In this document: positions 24,677 to 35,080 of the stretch, one piece after another
How positions within the stretch are numbered: the first letter of the stretch is position 1
Layout of the letters: the number at the start of each line of letters is the position of its first letter
Assembly: GCF_007859765.1 (NCBI RefSeq)
Contig: NZ_SIHJ01000001.1
Location: forward strand, 3,699,156-3,763,155
Length of the DNA: 64,000 bases
Direction of reading: 5' to 3'
Source of the DNA: Posidoniimonas corsicana
GTDB taxonomy: Bacteria; Planctomycetota; Planctomycetia; Pirellulales; Lacipirellulaceae
Position numbers and translations under genes: made by a program
Notes under the pieces: generated by a model
The model's database searches: none
Seen by the model: only the letters and a program-made list of their open reading frames with translations
Told to the model about the DNA's origin: nothing

Positions 24677-25432
24677 CTAGGTCCGCAGCACGCGGCCGAT
24701 GAGCGAGCTCATCATGCCGTCCTGCGTCTGGATCATCTTGGCGTTCGCCTCGAACGCGCGTGAGGTTTCGATCAGCGACATCATCTCGGTGGTCGAGTTG
24801 GCGCCGGACATCTCGAGGTAGCCCGACCGCACCTCGCGGTTGGCGGGCTCGATCGGCGTCGCCCCGCCACGGGAGCGGAACAGGTTGGCGCCCACCTTGG
24901 TGAGCTGGTCGAGCGAGGTCGGCTGCACGATCGCCAGCGGGATGAGCGAGCCGTCCTGCTCGATCTCGCCCGCGTTGGTTAGCCGCCAGGGCGTCTGCAG
25001 GTCGAGCTCGATCGGCGCGCCGCCCGCGTCGAGCACGGGCTGCTGGCCGTTGGCGGTCACCAGCAGGCCGTCGCGGTTCACCTGGAAGTTGCCGGCCCGC
25101 GTGAGCAGCGCCTCGCCGTTGCCGCCGGCGACCTGGAAGAAGCCGTTGCCGATGATCGCCATGTCGGTCTCGGCGCCCGTGTGCTGCAGGCGGCCGGGGG
25201 CGAAGCTGGTGATGGTCTCGTTCACCTTCACGCCGCCGCCGATGTCGGTCAGCTCCCGCGAGCCCGGCATGGCCGTGCCCTCTTGAATCGCCTCGGCGAA
25301 GCGCGACTGGAAGGTCGCCACGTCGGGCTTGAAGCCGACCGTGTTGACGTTGGCCAGGTTGTTGGCCAGCACCTCGAGGCGCTTGCTCTGGGCCTTGGCG
25401 CCCTCAGCGGAGATGTACAGCCCGTAAGGCAT
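24677..25432 (-). CDS. flgF: flagellar proximal rod protein FlgF
   Basis: A 251-residue rod protein with the usual N terminus (MPYGLYISAEGAKAQSKRLEVLANNLANVNTVGFKPD), the central MAIIGNGFFQVAGGNGEALLTRAGNFQVNRDGLLV, and the C-terminal ANSTTEMMSLIETSRAFEANAKMIQTQDGMMSSLIGRVLRT. A second FlgG copy is the alternative, but gene order and the short N-terminal block favour FlgF. It is the first gene of the minus-strand flagellar block, 50 bp downstream of a sigma-54-type promoter. Confidence 0.92.
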   Translation of the reverse strand: MPYGLYISAEGAKAQSKRLEVLANNLANVNTVGFKPDVATFQSRFAEAIQEGTAMPGSRELTDIGGGVKVNETITSFAPGRLQHTGAETDMAIIGNGFFQVAGGNGEALLTRAGNFQVNRDGLLVTANGQQPVLDAGGAPIELDLQTPWRLTNAGEIEQDGSLIPLAIVQPTSLDQLTKVGANLFRSRGGATPIEPANREVRSGYLEMSGANSTTEMMSLIETSRAFEANAKMIQTQDGMMSSLIGRVLRT

Positions 25433-25481
25433 GGTGGATGGTTGCTAGCAGGTGTGCCCCCCTGCCAACGGCATCCCCTAA

Positions 25482-25497
25482 GGCAACCGGCGTGCCA
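25482..25497 (-). promoter_or_regulatory. sigma-54 promoter of the flagellar block
   Basis: Minus-strand TGGCACGCCGGTTGCC matches the -24/-12 consensus TGGCACG-N4-TTGCW at all but the last base, with exact GG-N10-GC spacing. Transcription would start near 25471, about 40 bases ahead of the flgF ATG. This would need RpoN and an AAA+ activator. Confidence 0.8.
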
Positions 25498-25512
25498 GAA
25501 CCGGCGGGCGAC

Positions 25513-25606
25513 GATTCCCCGAGGAATCTGGCCATCGCGACCCGAGCCGGCGCCAACCGCCGCGCAGATCCTGCCGCTGGCGCCGGCGGACCGGCAGATT
25601 CTGCGC
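25513..25606. promoter_or_regulatory. palindromes upstream of the sigma-54 promoter
   Basis: Two inverted repeats lie upstream of the promoter: GATTCCCCGAGGAATC (25513-25528, perfect 6-bp arms) and a longer one with 15-nt arms at 25562-25576 and 25592-25606 (13 of 15 matching). The second is centred about 113 bp ahead of the inferred start, the usual distance for a sigma-54 activator site. Alternatively it could be the terminator of the redoxin gene. Confidence 0.4.
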
Positions 25607-25685
25607 GGGCTAGGCGCGACGCCAGCATGGGATCGTCCAGCAGGCGCCGCTCCGCCAGCCTGCTTCACGTAGCAAGCGAGAACGA

Positions 25686-26168
25686 TCAGTCGCCGCGGTC
25701 GGCGATCGAGGCTATGCTCCGCGCCAGTTCGTGGACGCTCACGCCGACGCGAAAAGCGTTGGCGGCTATCGACCGGACTCTGCCGTCCGCGTCCACAATC
25801 ACGTGCCCCTGCAGAGGGCCGTTGTCGGTTAGCAGGCCGTACCTGGACGCAATCTGGTTATCGGCATCGATGACGACCGGGACGCCCACCTGGCCGGGCC
25901 CGCGTTCGGCGATCAGGCCTCGCATCCAGCGCGAGACTTCAATCGCATCGTTGGTGCAGACCACCGCTAGCTTGAACCGCCGCCCCTCGCTCCCGGCGTC
26001 CCGCAAGGCCCTAAGAAAACTGCAGCGGCAGTTGCGCACGTCGATTGACTCGAACAGCAACATCAGGGTCTGACCCTCGTGCAGCCGCCGCCAGCCGAGC
26101 TGCACAATCTCTCCCTCAACAACAGCCGTCGCGTCGCACTGTGGCGCCGGGTCTCCGATCCTGAGCAT
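25686..26168 (-). CDS. thioredoxin-fold redoxin (AhpC/TSA-like)
   Basis: A 160-residue protein with a peroxiredoxin/TlpA-like fold: MLRIGDPAPQCDA at the start, GQTLMLLFESIDVRNCRCSFLRALRDA where the peroxidatic Cys is expected (two candidates in NCRC), and VVIDADNQIASRYGL, a conserved cis-Pro/strand region. It probably reduces peroxides in the cytoplasm. An alternative GTG start at 26219 overlaps the katG stop as GTGA and would add 17 residues; I prefer 26168 because the fold begins there. Coupling to katG supports a peroxide-defence role. G+C is somewhat lower than in its surroundings. Confidence 0.72.
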   Translation of the reverse strand: MLRIGDPAPQCDATAVVEGEIVQLGWRRLHEGQTLMLLFESIDVRNCRCSFLRALRDAGSEGRRFKLAVVCTNDAIEVSRWMRGLIAERGPGQVGVPVVIDADNQIASRYGLLTDNGPLQGHVIVDADGRVRSIAANAFRVGVSVHELARSIASIADRGD

Positions 26169-26215
26169 TTGACCGCCGCCGTTTGGGTTGTACGCAAGCG
26201 GACGAGGTCCACGCC

Positions 26216-28536
<2,321 letters not shown>

Positions 28537-28934
28537 ATGCAGCTGCCACAGCAATTAACGATGAGTCGCGGCGGACCGGTTCGAGCGCCTGGCCTTAAGA
28601 CATCTTGCACTTCGCAACACGTGCGGCGCTACGCCCGAAAGACTACCGCCGCTCTAGCCTTTGGTAGCGGAATCAGACTGCACTATCCGTTGTGGTTCAT
28701 CGAGCACGAGGCGTGCCCTGGTCGACCTGCTCAAGAGCGTCTTCGGATGAACGTTGATTAGAAGCGTCTCGCGGTACGTAATCGCCGGGCGGCGCATCCG
28801 GTCCGGTTGAACAGTTCACCACTAAGTCGAATACCTCTTTGGATTTGAGTAGAAACCAGGCCACTCGGTCGGTTCCAATAGGGGCAGCGCACCGTTCTAG
28901 CTGTGCGCAGCTAGGGGCAATCCGTCGACGAGAG

Positions 28935-28967
28935 TTTTGTCCCCTCCGCGCGTGAAATCGGACAAAA
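28935..28967. repeat. TTTTGTCC-N17-GGACAAAA palindrome, copy 1
   Basis: TTTTGTCC at 28935-28942 and GGACAAAA at 28960-28967 are perfect inverted arms separated by 17 nt. CCCC follows the right arm and CCGAACCCG occurs 18 nt beyond, as in copy 2 at 46589. A partial right arm, GGACAATACCC, lies at 29080-29090. Confidence 0.75.
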
Positions 28968-29130
28968 CCCCTGTTGGCCACCTGACTCACCGAACCCGCA
29001 AACCACTTGCCGCAAACGACTTAGGGGGATCGCTCGGGCAGCCTGGGACGTGCCGCTTGGGATCGATGCGGCCCAAAACGGACAATACCCTGGCTAGAGA
29101 GCATCGAGAAGAGCCCCAGCAGGGCCGACG

Positions 29131-30054
29131 TCAGCGAGTGCGGAGCAATTCGCCGGCGCCCTGATCGAGCAGGCGGGCGGCGGCGGCGCGCCCTACCTCG
29201 GCCGCGGCGTCGAGGGGCCCCTGCTCTTCGACCACCACGCGGCTGGCGCCGTCCTCGCTGAGCACGATGGTGCGGAGCTGGAGCTCGCTGCCCACCGGCT
29301 GGGCGTATGCGCCCATGGCGGCCAGGCAGCCCCCCTCCAGCTTGCGGAGCGCGGTCCGCTCGGCGGTGACCGACGCACGGGTGGCCGGGTGCTCGAGCGG
29401 CGCCAGCGCGGCGAGCGTGGGCGCGTCGGACGTGCGGCACTCAATCGCCAACGCGCCCTGGGCCGGGGCCGGGGTCATGAGGTCGGTGGGGAGGAGTTGC
29501 GTGATGCGGTCTCCGAGTTCCAGCCGGCGGAGCCCCGCGGCGGCCAGGATGATGGCGTCGTAGTCGCCGGCGTCGAGCTTGGCGAGCCGCGTGTCCACGT
29601 TGCCCCGGATGTCACGCACGTCGAGGTCGGGCCGGGCGGCCAGCAGCTGCGCGCGCCGGCGGGCGCTGCCGGTGCCGACGCGGGCGGCGTGCGGCAGCTC
29701 GGCGACGGTGGCGGCCGCGGGGGAGACCAGCGCGTCGTGGTGGTCCTCGCGGTCGGGAACGGCGGCGACCGTAAGGCCGTCGACCGGTTCGGTCGGCAGG
29801 TCCTTCATGCTGTGCACAGCCAGGTCGATCTGGCAGTCGAGCAGCGCCCGCTGCAGCTCCTTGGTGAACACGCCCTGCGTTCCGATCGCGGCGATCGGGC
29901 CGGACTGGCGGGCGTCGCCCTGGGTGCGGAGCAGCACGAGCTCGACCTCGTGGCCCAGCGTGCGGAGGCGGGCCGCGATGTGCTCGGCCTGCCAGCGGGC
30001 GAGCTGGCTGGCGCGCGTGCCCAGTCGGAGGGGGCGGCCGGCGTGCTCCGTCAT
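29131..30054 (-). CDS. hemC: porphobilinogen deaminase (hydroxymethylbilane synthase)
   Basis: A 307-residue cytosolic enzyme that joins four porphobilinogen units into hydroxymethylbilane for haem synthesis. Typical sequence: LRLGTRASQLARWQAEHIAARL, KDLPTE, the RRRAQLLAARPDLDVRDIRGNVDTRLAKLDAGDYDAIILAAAGLRRL block, and LEGGCLAAMGAYA holding the Cys that carries the dipyrromethane cofactor. Full length. It follows the DUF502 gene by 7 bp, so the two are probably cotranscribed. Confidence 0.97.
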   Translation of the reverse strand: MTEHAGRPLRLGTRASQLARWQAEHIAARLRTLGHEVELVLLRTQGDARQSGPIAAIGTQGVFTKELQRALLDCQIDLAVHSMKDLPTEPVDGLTVAAVPDREDHHDALVSPAAATVAELPHAARVGTGSARRRAQLLAARPDLDVRDIRGNVDTRLAKLDAGDYDAIILAAAGLRRLELGDRITQLLPTDLMTPAPAQGALAIECRTSDAPTLAALAPLEHPATRASVTAERTALRKLEGGCLAAMGAYAQPVGSELQLRTIVLSEDGASRVVVEEQGPLDAAAEVGRAAAARLLDQGAGELLRTR

Positions 30055-30061
30055 AGGTCGT

Positions 30062-31051
30062 CTAGGAGTTGCCGCCCTGACGGGGCGTGGAGGGGAGGGT
30101 TGGTTGAGCGGCGCCGGGTCCCGCCGCGCCGTTCAGCCGCTTCGCGGCGGCCGTGACCTGCTGGGGGGAGACCACCACGCCGCAGCTGATGACAAACTGG
30201 AACGCCTGATCGATGGAGAGGTTCAGATCGACCGTCTCGCTCTTTTTGACCGTGATCGTGAAGCCGGTGAACGGCATCGGCGAGGTCGGTATCAGCACCG
30301 ACATCACCGGCTCGTTCGCCGCGCTCTCGATGTCGAGCATGCTGTCGCCGGTGACGAACGCCACGGTCCAGATGCCCTTGCGTGGGTACTCGACCGCCAC
30401 CACACGGGTGAACTCGAGGTCGGGGTCGGTGAACAAGAAGTCGGTGACCTGCTTGACCGACGAGTAGACGTTGCGCACCACCGGCAGGCGGTGGATGAGG
30501 GTCTCGAACTGGATCCAGAAGAAGCGGCCGATGCCCGCCGCCAGGAACTTGCCGAGCAGGTACACCACCAGGATGAACAGCGCGCCGAAGAACGTGATCA
30601 CGTACTCCGGCCGCAGCGTTTTCGAGTCATGGTAGAGGGCGTAGACCTCGCGTGCGGAGGGCGGCATGGCCCTGCCGTCGCGGAGCTCCTCGACGTGCGC
30701 GTAGACGTTGTCCGGGACGTACTTCCCATCGGCCGTGCGGCGGTAGTTCTTGTCGACGCCCGAAGCGGTGGACCTGTCGAACTTCGTTGGATCCTCGCTG
30801 TCGCGGGGAAAGGCAGACTCCGGGAAGCTGCCCGCCGTGCGGATGTCGGACCCGTACTCCAGAAGCACCCACCGCGTGGCGTCTTCGAGGGGGGTGAGGA
30901 TGTACTTGTTGACGGTCGCGCCGACCCACAGAAAGATGACGATCGTCAGCAGCGGCGGCAGCAGGATGCCGAAGCCACGCAGCACCGCGCGACGGAACGG
31001 GTCCATCGGGCGTTTCTTGGGCGGCGCAGGAGTGGCGTGCGGGTGGCTCAT
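30062..31051 (-). CDS. DUF502 family membrane protein
   Basis: A 329-residue inner-membrane protein of the DUF502 family, whose function is not established. A first transmembrane segment (GFGILLPPLLTIVIFLWVGATVNKYILTPLE) follows a basic N terminus and carries the family's PLLTI pattern; a second (YVITFFGALFILVVYLLGKFLAAGIG) precedes the conserved YSSVKQVTDFL and FTRVVAVEYPRKGIWTVAFVTG. An insert of about 90 charged residues between the two segments is longer than usual. I chose the ATG at 31051 because the frame upstream is Pro/Arg-rich. hemC follows closely. Confidence 0.82.
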   Translation of the reverse strand: MSHPHATPAPPKKRPMDPFRRAVLRGFGILLPPLLTIVIFLWVGATVNKYILTPLEDATRWVLLEYGSDIRTAGSFPESAFPRDSEDPTKFDRSTASGVDKNYRRTADGKYVPDNVYAHVEELRDGRAMPPSAREVYALYHDSKTLRPEYVITFFGALFILVVYLLGKFLAAGIGRFFWIQFETLIHRLPVVRNVYSSVKQVTDFLFTDPDLEFTRVVAVEYPRKGIWTVAFVTGDSMLDIESAANEPVMSVLIPTSPMPFTGFTITVKKSETVDLNLSIDQAFQFVISCGVVVSPQQVTAAAKRLNGAAGPGAAQPTLPSTPRQGGNS

Positions 31052-31216
31052 CGGCTCTCGTGGTGGGCCCGTGGCGGGCGTGCCGTGTCGGCGGGGGGCG
31101 GCTTCGCCGGGCGCGTGGACCGGCGCCGCCTGTGGGTATTGTTCCCAATCGGCGACCGTCGGCAACCGCCAGCAGCAAACCCCGCCTGGCCCGCCGGACC
31201 CGTAAAACCGCGGCTT

Positions 31217-31972
31217 CTAGAGGCTCCTGGCCGCGACAACCGCCACGACCCTCACCGCCCCCGCCTGCCGCAGGGCCCTGGCCGCCTCGCTGCACGTGGC
31301 GCCGGTCGTCAGGATGTCGTCGACAACCATAACGCGGGCGCCGGCGATGCGGAAGCCGGGCCGCAGCCGCAATGCCTGGCGCACGTTGCGGCGGCGATCG
31401 GTCTGCGAAAGGTCCGCCTGCTTGCGGACACCCCTCCGCCAGGCCAGCAGACGCGGTTCGAACGGCAAACCGAGTTTGCGGCTCAGAACCTCGCCCATCA
31501 CCTCCGGCGGGTTGTGCCGGCGGGCCAGTCGGCGCCGCCAGTGCATGGGCACACAAGTGACCAGGTCGGCCACCTCGTGCTCGCTGCCTGCCACGCTTCG
31601 CGCGGCCAGCCGGCCGAGCGCGGCCGCGACCCCCTCGCCGGTCGGCTGCTTCGCCGCGAGCACGAGCCGCCGCCACAGGCCGTCGTACACGCCCACCGCC
31701 AGGGCGTGGTCGAATCGCATGGGGTGGCCCTGGCAGTGCACGCAGCGACCGTCGGGTCGCGGCAGAGCCGACGGCGCGCCGCACTTCGCGCACGCGGCGC
31801 CGGTGATCAACGCCAGCTCGGCCGCGCACCCGTGGCAGAACTCTTCCGGCGGCCCGCCTGCGGGCGAGTCAGGCAGGGCCGCGCCGCAGCCGCAGCAGCA
31901 GGGCGGGAACAGCACCCCCGCGCAGCCGCGACGCAGCGATCGGAAGAACGGCTTCAGCGCGGGGCGGTTCAC
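31217..31972 (-). CDS. comF: ComF family phosphoribosyltransferase-like protein
   Basis: A 251-residue ComF/GntX-type protein: an N-terminal double zinc ribbon (CCCGCG, then FCHGC, ACAKCG and CVHC) and a C-terminal phosphoribosyltransferase domain ending in the PRPP loop VMVVDDILTTGATCSEAARAL. In competent bacteria ComF acts in DNA uptake; elsewhere its role is unclear. The GTG at 31972 is my choice; the open frame begins earlier but that stretch is Gly/Pro/Arg-rich. It is divergent from the LptF/LptG gene, 127 bp away. Confidence 0.85.
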   Translation of the reverse strand: MNRPALKPFFRSLRRGCAGVLFPPCCCGCGAALPDSPAGGPPEEFCHGCAAELALITGAACAKCGAPSALPRPDGRCVHCQGHPMRFDHALAVGVYDGLWRRLVLAAKQPTGEGVAAALGRLAARSVAGSEHEVADLVTCVPMHWRRRLARRHNPPEVMGEVLSRKLGLPFEPRLLAWRRGVRKQADLSQTDRRRNVRQALRLRPGFRIAGARVMVVDDILTTGATCSEAARALRQAGAVRVVAVVAARSL

Positions 31973-32099
31973 AATGCGGAGAGTTCCGGCGGGGGGGGAC
32001 ACCCCTCCTATGCTAGCAGACGCAACAGGCGTTGACCCGAATCCGCGCCCACGCGTACAGTCCGGGCGACTATCCCCGCCCCCCACGCCTCGCCCGGCC

Positions 32100-33242
32100 A
32101 TGCTACGCACCATCGACCGCTACCTGCTGAAGCAGTACCTGCAGGTCCTTGTGATTTGCTTTGTAAGCTTCACGGGGCTGTTCATCGTGATCGACGCGTT
32201 TGGGCACCTCGACCACTTCGTGGACTACTCGGCCGAGTCCGGCGAGGGGCTGTTCAGCACGCTGCTGAACTACTACTCGTACCGCTCGTTGATGATCTTC
32301 GACATGCTGTGCGGGATGCTGGCGCTGACGTCGGCGATGTTCACGATCACCTGGATCCAGCGTCACAACGAGATGACCGCCCTCCTGGCCGCCGGCATCC
32401 CGCGACTGCGGGTGCTGCGGCCGATCATCGTGGCGGCGCTGGCGATCAGCGTTGTCGCGGTGGTGTTCCGCGAAACGGTGATCCCACGCGTCCGCAACGA
32501 GCTGGCGACCGACACGCGCAACCTCTCAGGCGATCGGGAGCTGCCCCTGCAGCCACGCTACGACAACCTGACCGACATCAGGCTCGGCGGCGAAGCGGTG
32601 GTGATGAGCACGTCGACCATCCGCAATGTGAACTTCCTGCTTCCGCAGCCGCTGGACCGGTACGGCAAGCAGCTTACCGCCGCGGAGGCCGCCTACCTGC
32701 CGCCCGAGGGCGAGCGGCCGGGCGGCTACCTGCTGAAGGGGGTGACGGCGCCGGCGTCGCTGCTGACGCAGTCGTCGCTGCGGCTCGCCAACGAGGAACC
32801 GGTCGTCGTGACGCCCGCCGACGCGCCGTGGCTGGGCGCCGACGAGGTGTTTGTGGTGAGCGGCGTGTCGTTTGAACTGCTGGCCGGCGGCGCCGCTTGG
32901 AAAGACTACGCCTCGACGCCCGAGTTGGTTGAGGAGCTATCGAACCCGAGCGTGGAACTCGGCGCCGGCGTGCGGGTCGCCCTGCACCAGCGGCTGCTCA
33001 ACCCGTTCAAAGACGCGACGCTCCTGTTCCTGGGGCTGCCGCTGGTTGTGTCGGGAGTTAACCGCAACCCGTTCATCGCGATCGGCATGTGCCTGGCGGT
33101 AACCTCGGCGTTCTACGTCGCGACGCTCGGCGCCCAGTCACTCGGGTCGAGCGGCTGGATCCGTCCGGCATTGGCGGCCTGGGCGCCGCTGCTGATCTTT
33201 GTGCCGATCGCTGCCGCGATCAGCGACCCGTTGCGGCGCTGA
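32100..33242 (+). CDS. LptF/LptG family lipopolysaccharide export permease
   Basis: A 380-residue inner-membrane protein of the YjgP/YjgQ family, half of the LptB2FG ABC transporter that lifts lipopolysaccharide to the outer membrane. MLRTIDRYLLKQYLQVLVICFVSFTGLFIVIDAF is the family N terminus, followed by two further segments (LMIFDMLCGMLALTSAMFTITWIQRHNEMTALLAAGIP), a periplasmic beta-rich domain, and three C-terminal segments with LNPFKDATLLFLGLPLV. No second permease gene is adjacent. Its 3' end overlaps the convergent eda gene by 23 bp. Confidence 0.9.
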   Translation: MLRTIDRYLLKQYLQVLVICFVSFTGLFIVIDAFGHLDHFVDYSAESGEGLFSTLLNYYSYRSLMIFDMLCGMLALTSAMFTITWIQRHNEMTALLAAGIPRLRVLRPIIVAALAISVVAVVFRETVIPRVRNELATDTRNLSGDRELPLQPRYDNLTDIRLGGEAVVMSTSTIRNVNFLLPQPLDRYGKQLTAAEAAYLPPEGERPGGYLLKGVTAPASLLTQSSLRLANEEPVVVTPADAPWLGADEVFVVSGVSFELLAGGAAWKDYASTPELVEELSNPSVELGAGVRVALHQRLLNPFKDATLLFLGLPLVVSGVNRNPFIAIGMCLAVTSAFYVATLGAQSLGSSGWIRPALAAWAPLLIFVPIAAAISDPLRR

Positions 33243-33852
33243 CAGCCGAGGCCGCCTTGCGGGTGATGTCGTCCCAGCGGTGGGACGTGATGTCGTCCCG
33301 CGTAGCGATCCACGAACCGCCCACGGCTACAACGCCCGGCACCGCGTGGTACGCCGCCAGGTCGGACTCGGCGACGCCGCCGGTGGGGCAGTACTCGATG
33401 CCGAGGTGGGCGAATGGCGCGCTGATGCCCTTGAGCGCCGCCGGGCCGCCGAGCACGCCGGCGGGGAAAAACTTCAATCGCTTGCAGCCCAGGCCGATGG
33501 CGCGTTCGATCTCGGTCGGGGTCGCGACACCGGGCATGAACGGGACGCTCCGCTCCTGGAACACGGTGACGACTTCCGGGTTCGTGCCGGGCGAAACGGC
33601 GCCCTGGGCGCCGGCCTCGATCGCCTGCACCGCCTGGTCGGTAGTTAGCACCGTGCCGGCCAGCACCAACGCGTCGGGCGCCTCGGCGCGGATGGCGCGG
33701 ATGGCGTCGGCCGCGGCCGGGGTGCGGAAGGTGACCTCGACCACCGGCAGCCCGCCGGCGATGAGCGCTTTGGCCAGCGGCACGGCGTCCGCGGCGTTCT
33801 CGACCACAGCCACTGGGATCACGGGGGGGAGCTTGAGGGGGGCGTCACTCAT
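33220..33852 (-). CDS. eda: KDPG/KHG aldolase
   Basis: A 210-residue class I aldolase splitting 2-keto-3-deoxy-6-phosphogluconate into pyruvate and glyceraldehyde 3-phosphate. Diagnostic blocks: GGLPVVEVTFRTPAAADAI (general-base Glu), LVLAGTVLTTDQA, FMPGVATPTEIERA, the Schiff-base Lys in LKFFPAGVLGG, and YCPTGGV. It follows kdgK by 28 bp, so together they take 2-keto-3-deoxygluconate (from uronates, pectin or alginate) into glycolysis. The 3' end overlaps the convergent permease gene. Confidence 0.95.
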   Translation of the reverse strand: MSDAPLKLPPVIPVAVVENAADAVPLAKALIAGGLPVVEVTFRTPAAADAIRAIRAEAPDALVLAGTVLTTDQAVQAIEAGAQGAVSPGTNPEVVTVFQERSVPFMPGVATPTEIERAIGLGCKRLKFFPAGVLGGPAALKGISAPFAHLGIEYCPTGGVAESDLAAYHAVPGVVAVGGSWIATRDDITSHRWDDITRKAASAVSAATGR

Positions 33853-33880
33853 GGGGGAGCACCTTGGTATGAGTTGAGGG

Positions 33881-34981
33881 TTACCGGTCGACGCGGGCGC
33901 CGCCGCCGCGGGCCAGCTTGTCGACCTCGGCGAGCCGGGCGGTCGACGTGTCGCCGGGGGTGGTCATAGCGAGCGCGCCGTGGGCGGCGCCGTACTCGAC
34001 CGCCAGCTGAGGGTCGCCCAGCTCCATCAGGCCGTAGATGAAACCGGAAGCGAAGCTGTCGCCGCCGCCGACGCGGTCCAATATCTCCAGGTCGACCCGG
34101 TTGGTCGCCTCGTAGAACTTGCCGTCGACCCACGCCAGGGCGCCCCAGTCGTTGCGGGTGGCGGTGCGGACCGAACGGAGCGTAGTGCCGGTCGCTTTGA
34201 GGTTGGGGAACTGCTCGACGGCCGTATCGATCATCCGCTGGAACGACTCTACCGGCAGCACCTCGAGGTTGTCGTCCACGCCGGCGATCTCCAACCCAAG
34301 GCACGCCGAGAAGTCTTCCTCGTTGCCCAGCATCACATCGACATGGTTGGCGATCTCGCGGTTGACCTCCTGGGCCTTGGCCTGCCCGCCGATCGCCTTC
34401 CACAACGACGGGCGGTAGTTGAGATCGTACGACACGACTGTCCCGTGCCGCTGGGCCGCCTTGGTGGCTTCGATCACCACCTCGGGGGTGGTTTCCGAGA
34501 GCGCGGCGTAGATGCCGCCGGTGTGCAGCCATCGAACCCCCTGGCGTCCGAACAGGTCGTCCCAGTCAACTTCGCCCGCTTTTAACTGCGACGCCGCGGT
34601 GTTGCCCCGGTCGGAGCAGCCAACCGCGCCCCGCACGCCGAAGCCGCGTTCGGTGAAGTTCAACCCGTTGCGGACCGTGCGGCCGATGCCGTCGGACTCA
34701 CGCCACACCAACATCGATGTGTCGACGCCGCCCTGCAGAATCAGGTCTTCCAGCAGCAGACCCACTTCGTCTCGCACAAACGCCGACACAAGCCCCGCCC
34801 TCAGACCGAAGCAGCGGCGCAGCCCGCGGGCGACGTTGTACTCGCCCCCGCCCTCCCACACGTTAAACTGCCGCGCCGTGCGGACCCGTCCCTCGCCAGG
34901 GTCCAGGCGGAGCATCACCTCGCCGAGGGAGACAATATCGTAGCGGCACTCCGCCGCGGGGCGGGTAGCAGGAAGAGGCAT
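33881..34981 (-). CDS. kdgK: 2-keto-3-deoxygluconate kinase, PfkB family
   Basis: A 366-residue sugar kinase of the ribokinase/PfkB family. IVSLGEVMLRLDPGEGRVRTARQFNVWEGGGEYNVARGLRR is the sugar-binding start, and DRVGGGDSFASGFIYGLM holds the anion hole and catalytic Asp. Phosphorylation of 2-keto-3-deoxygluconate is inferred from the following eda gene 28 bp downstream and the overall similarity to KdgK; fructokinase-like specificity cannot be excluded. An ATG at 34981 fits the family start. Confidence 0.88.
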   Translation of the reverse strand: MPLPATRPAAECRYDIVSLGEVMLRLDPGEGRVRTARQFNVWEGGGEYNVARGLRRCFGLRAGLVSAFVRDEVGLLLEDLILQGGVDTSMLVWRESDGIGRTVRNGLNFTERGFGVRGAVGCSDRGNTAASQLKAGEVDWDDLFGRQGVRWLHTGGIYAALSETTPEVVIEATKAAQRHGTVVSYDLNYRPSLWKAIGGQAKAQEVNREIANHVDVMLGNEEDFSACLGLEIAGVDDNLEVLPVESFQRMIDTAVEQFPNLKATGTTLRSVRTATRNDWGALAWVDGKFYEATNRVDLEILDRVGGGDSFASGFIYGLMELGDPQLAVEYGAAHGALAMTTPGDTSTARLAEVDKLARGGGARVDR

Positions 34982-35080
34982 CTTGGACCAGGAACCAGGA
35001 ATGCGGATGGGGCCTTCAAAGCCCCTAATTTAGGCGGTGAGACGGGCGGCGCTAATAGCCCGCCCAGGCAGTGCGTCTGC

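Noticed and set aside
28697-28990. 97-codon minus-strand frame in the katG-hemC gap
   Set aside because: Its start lies within a dispersed palindromic repeat and a similar string (GFVxFxARxxGQN) arises from the repeat at 46.6 kb, so it is repeat-derived.
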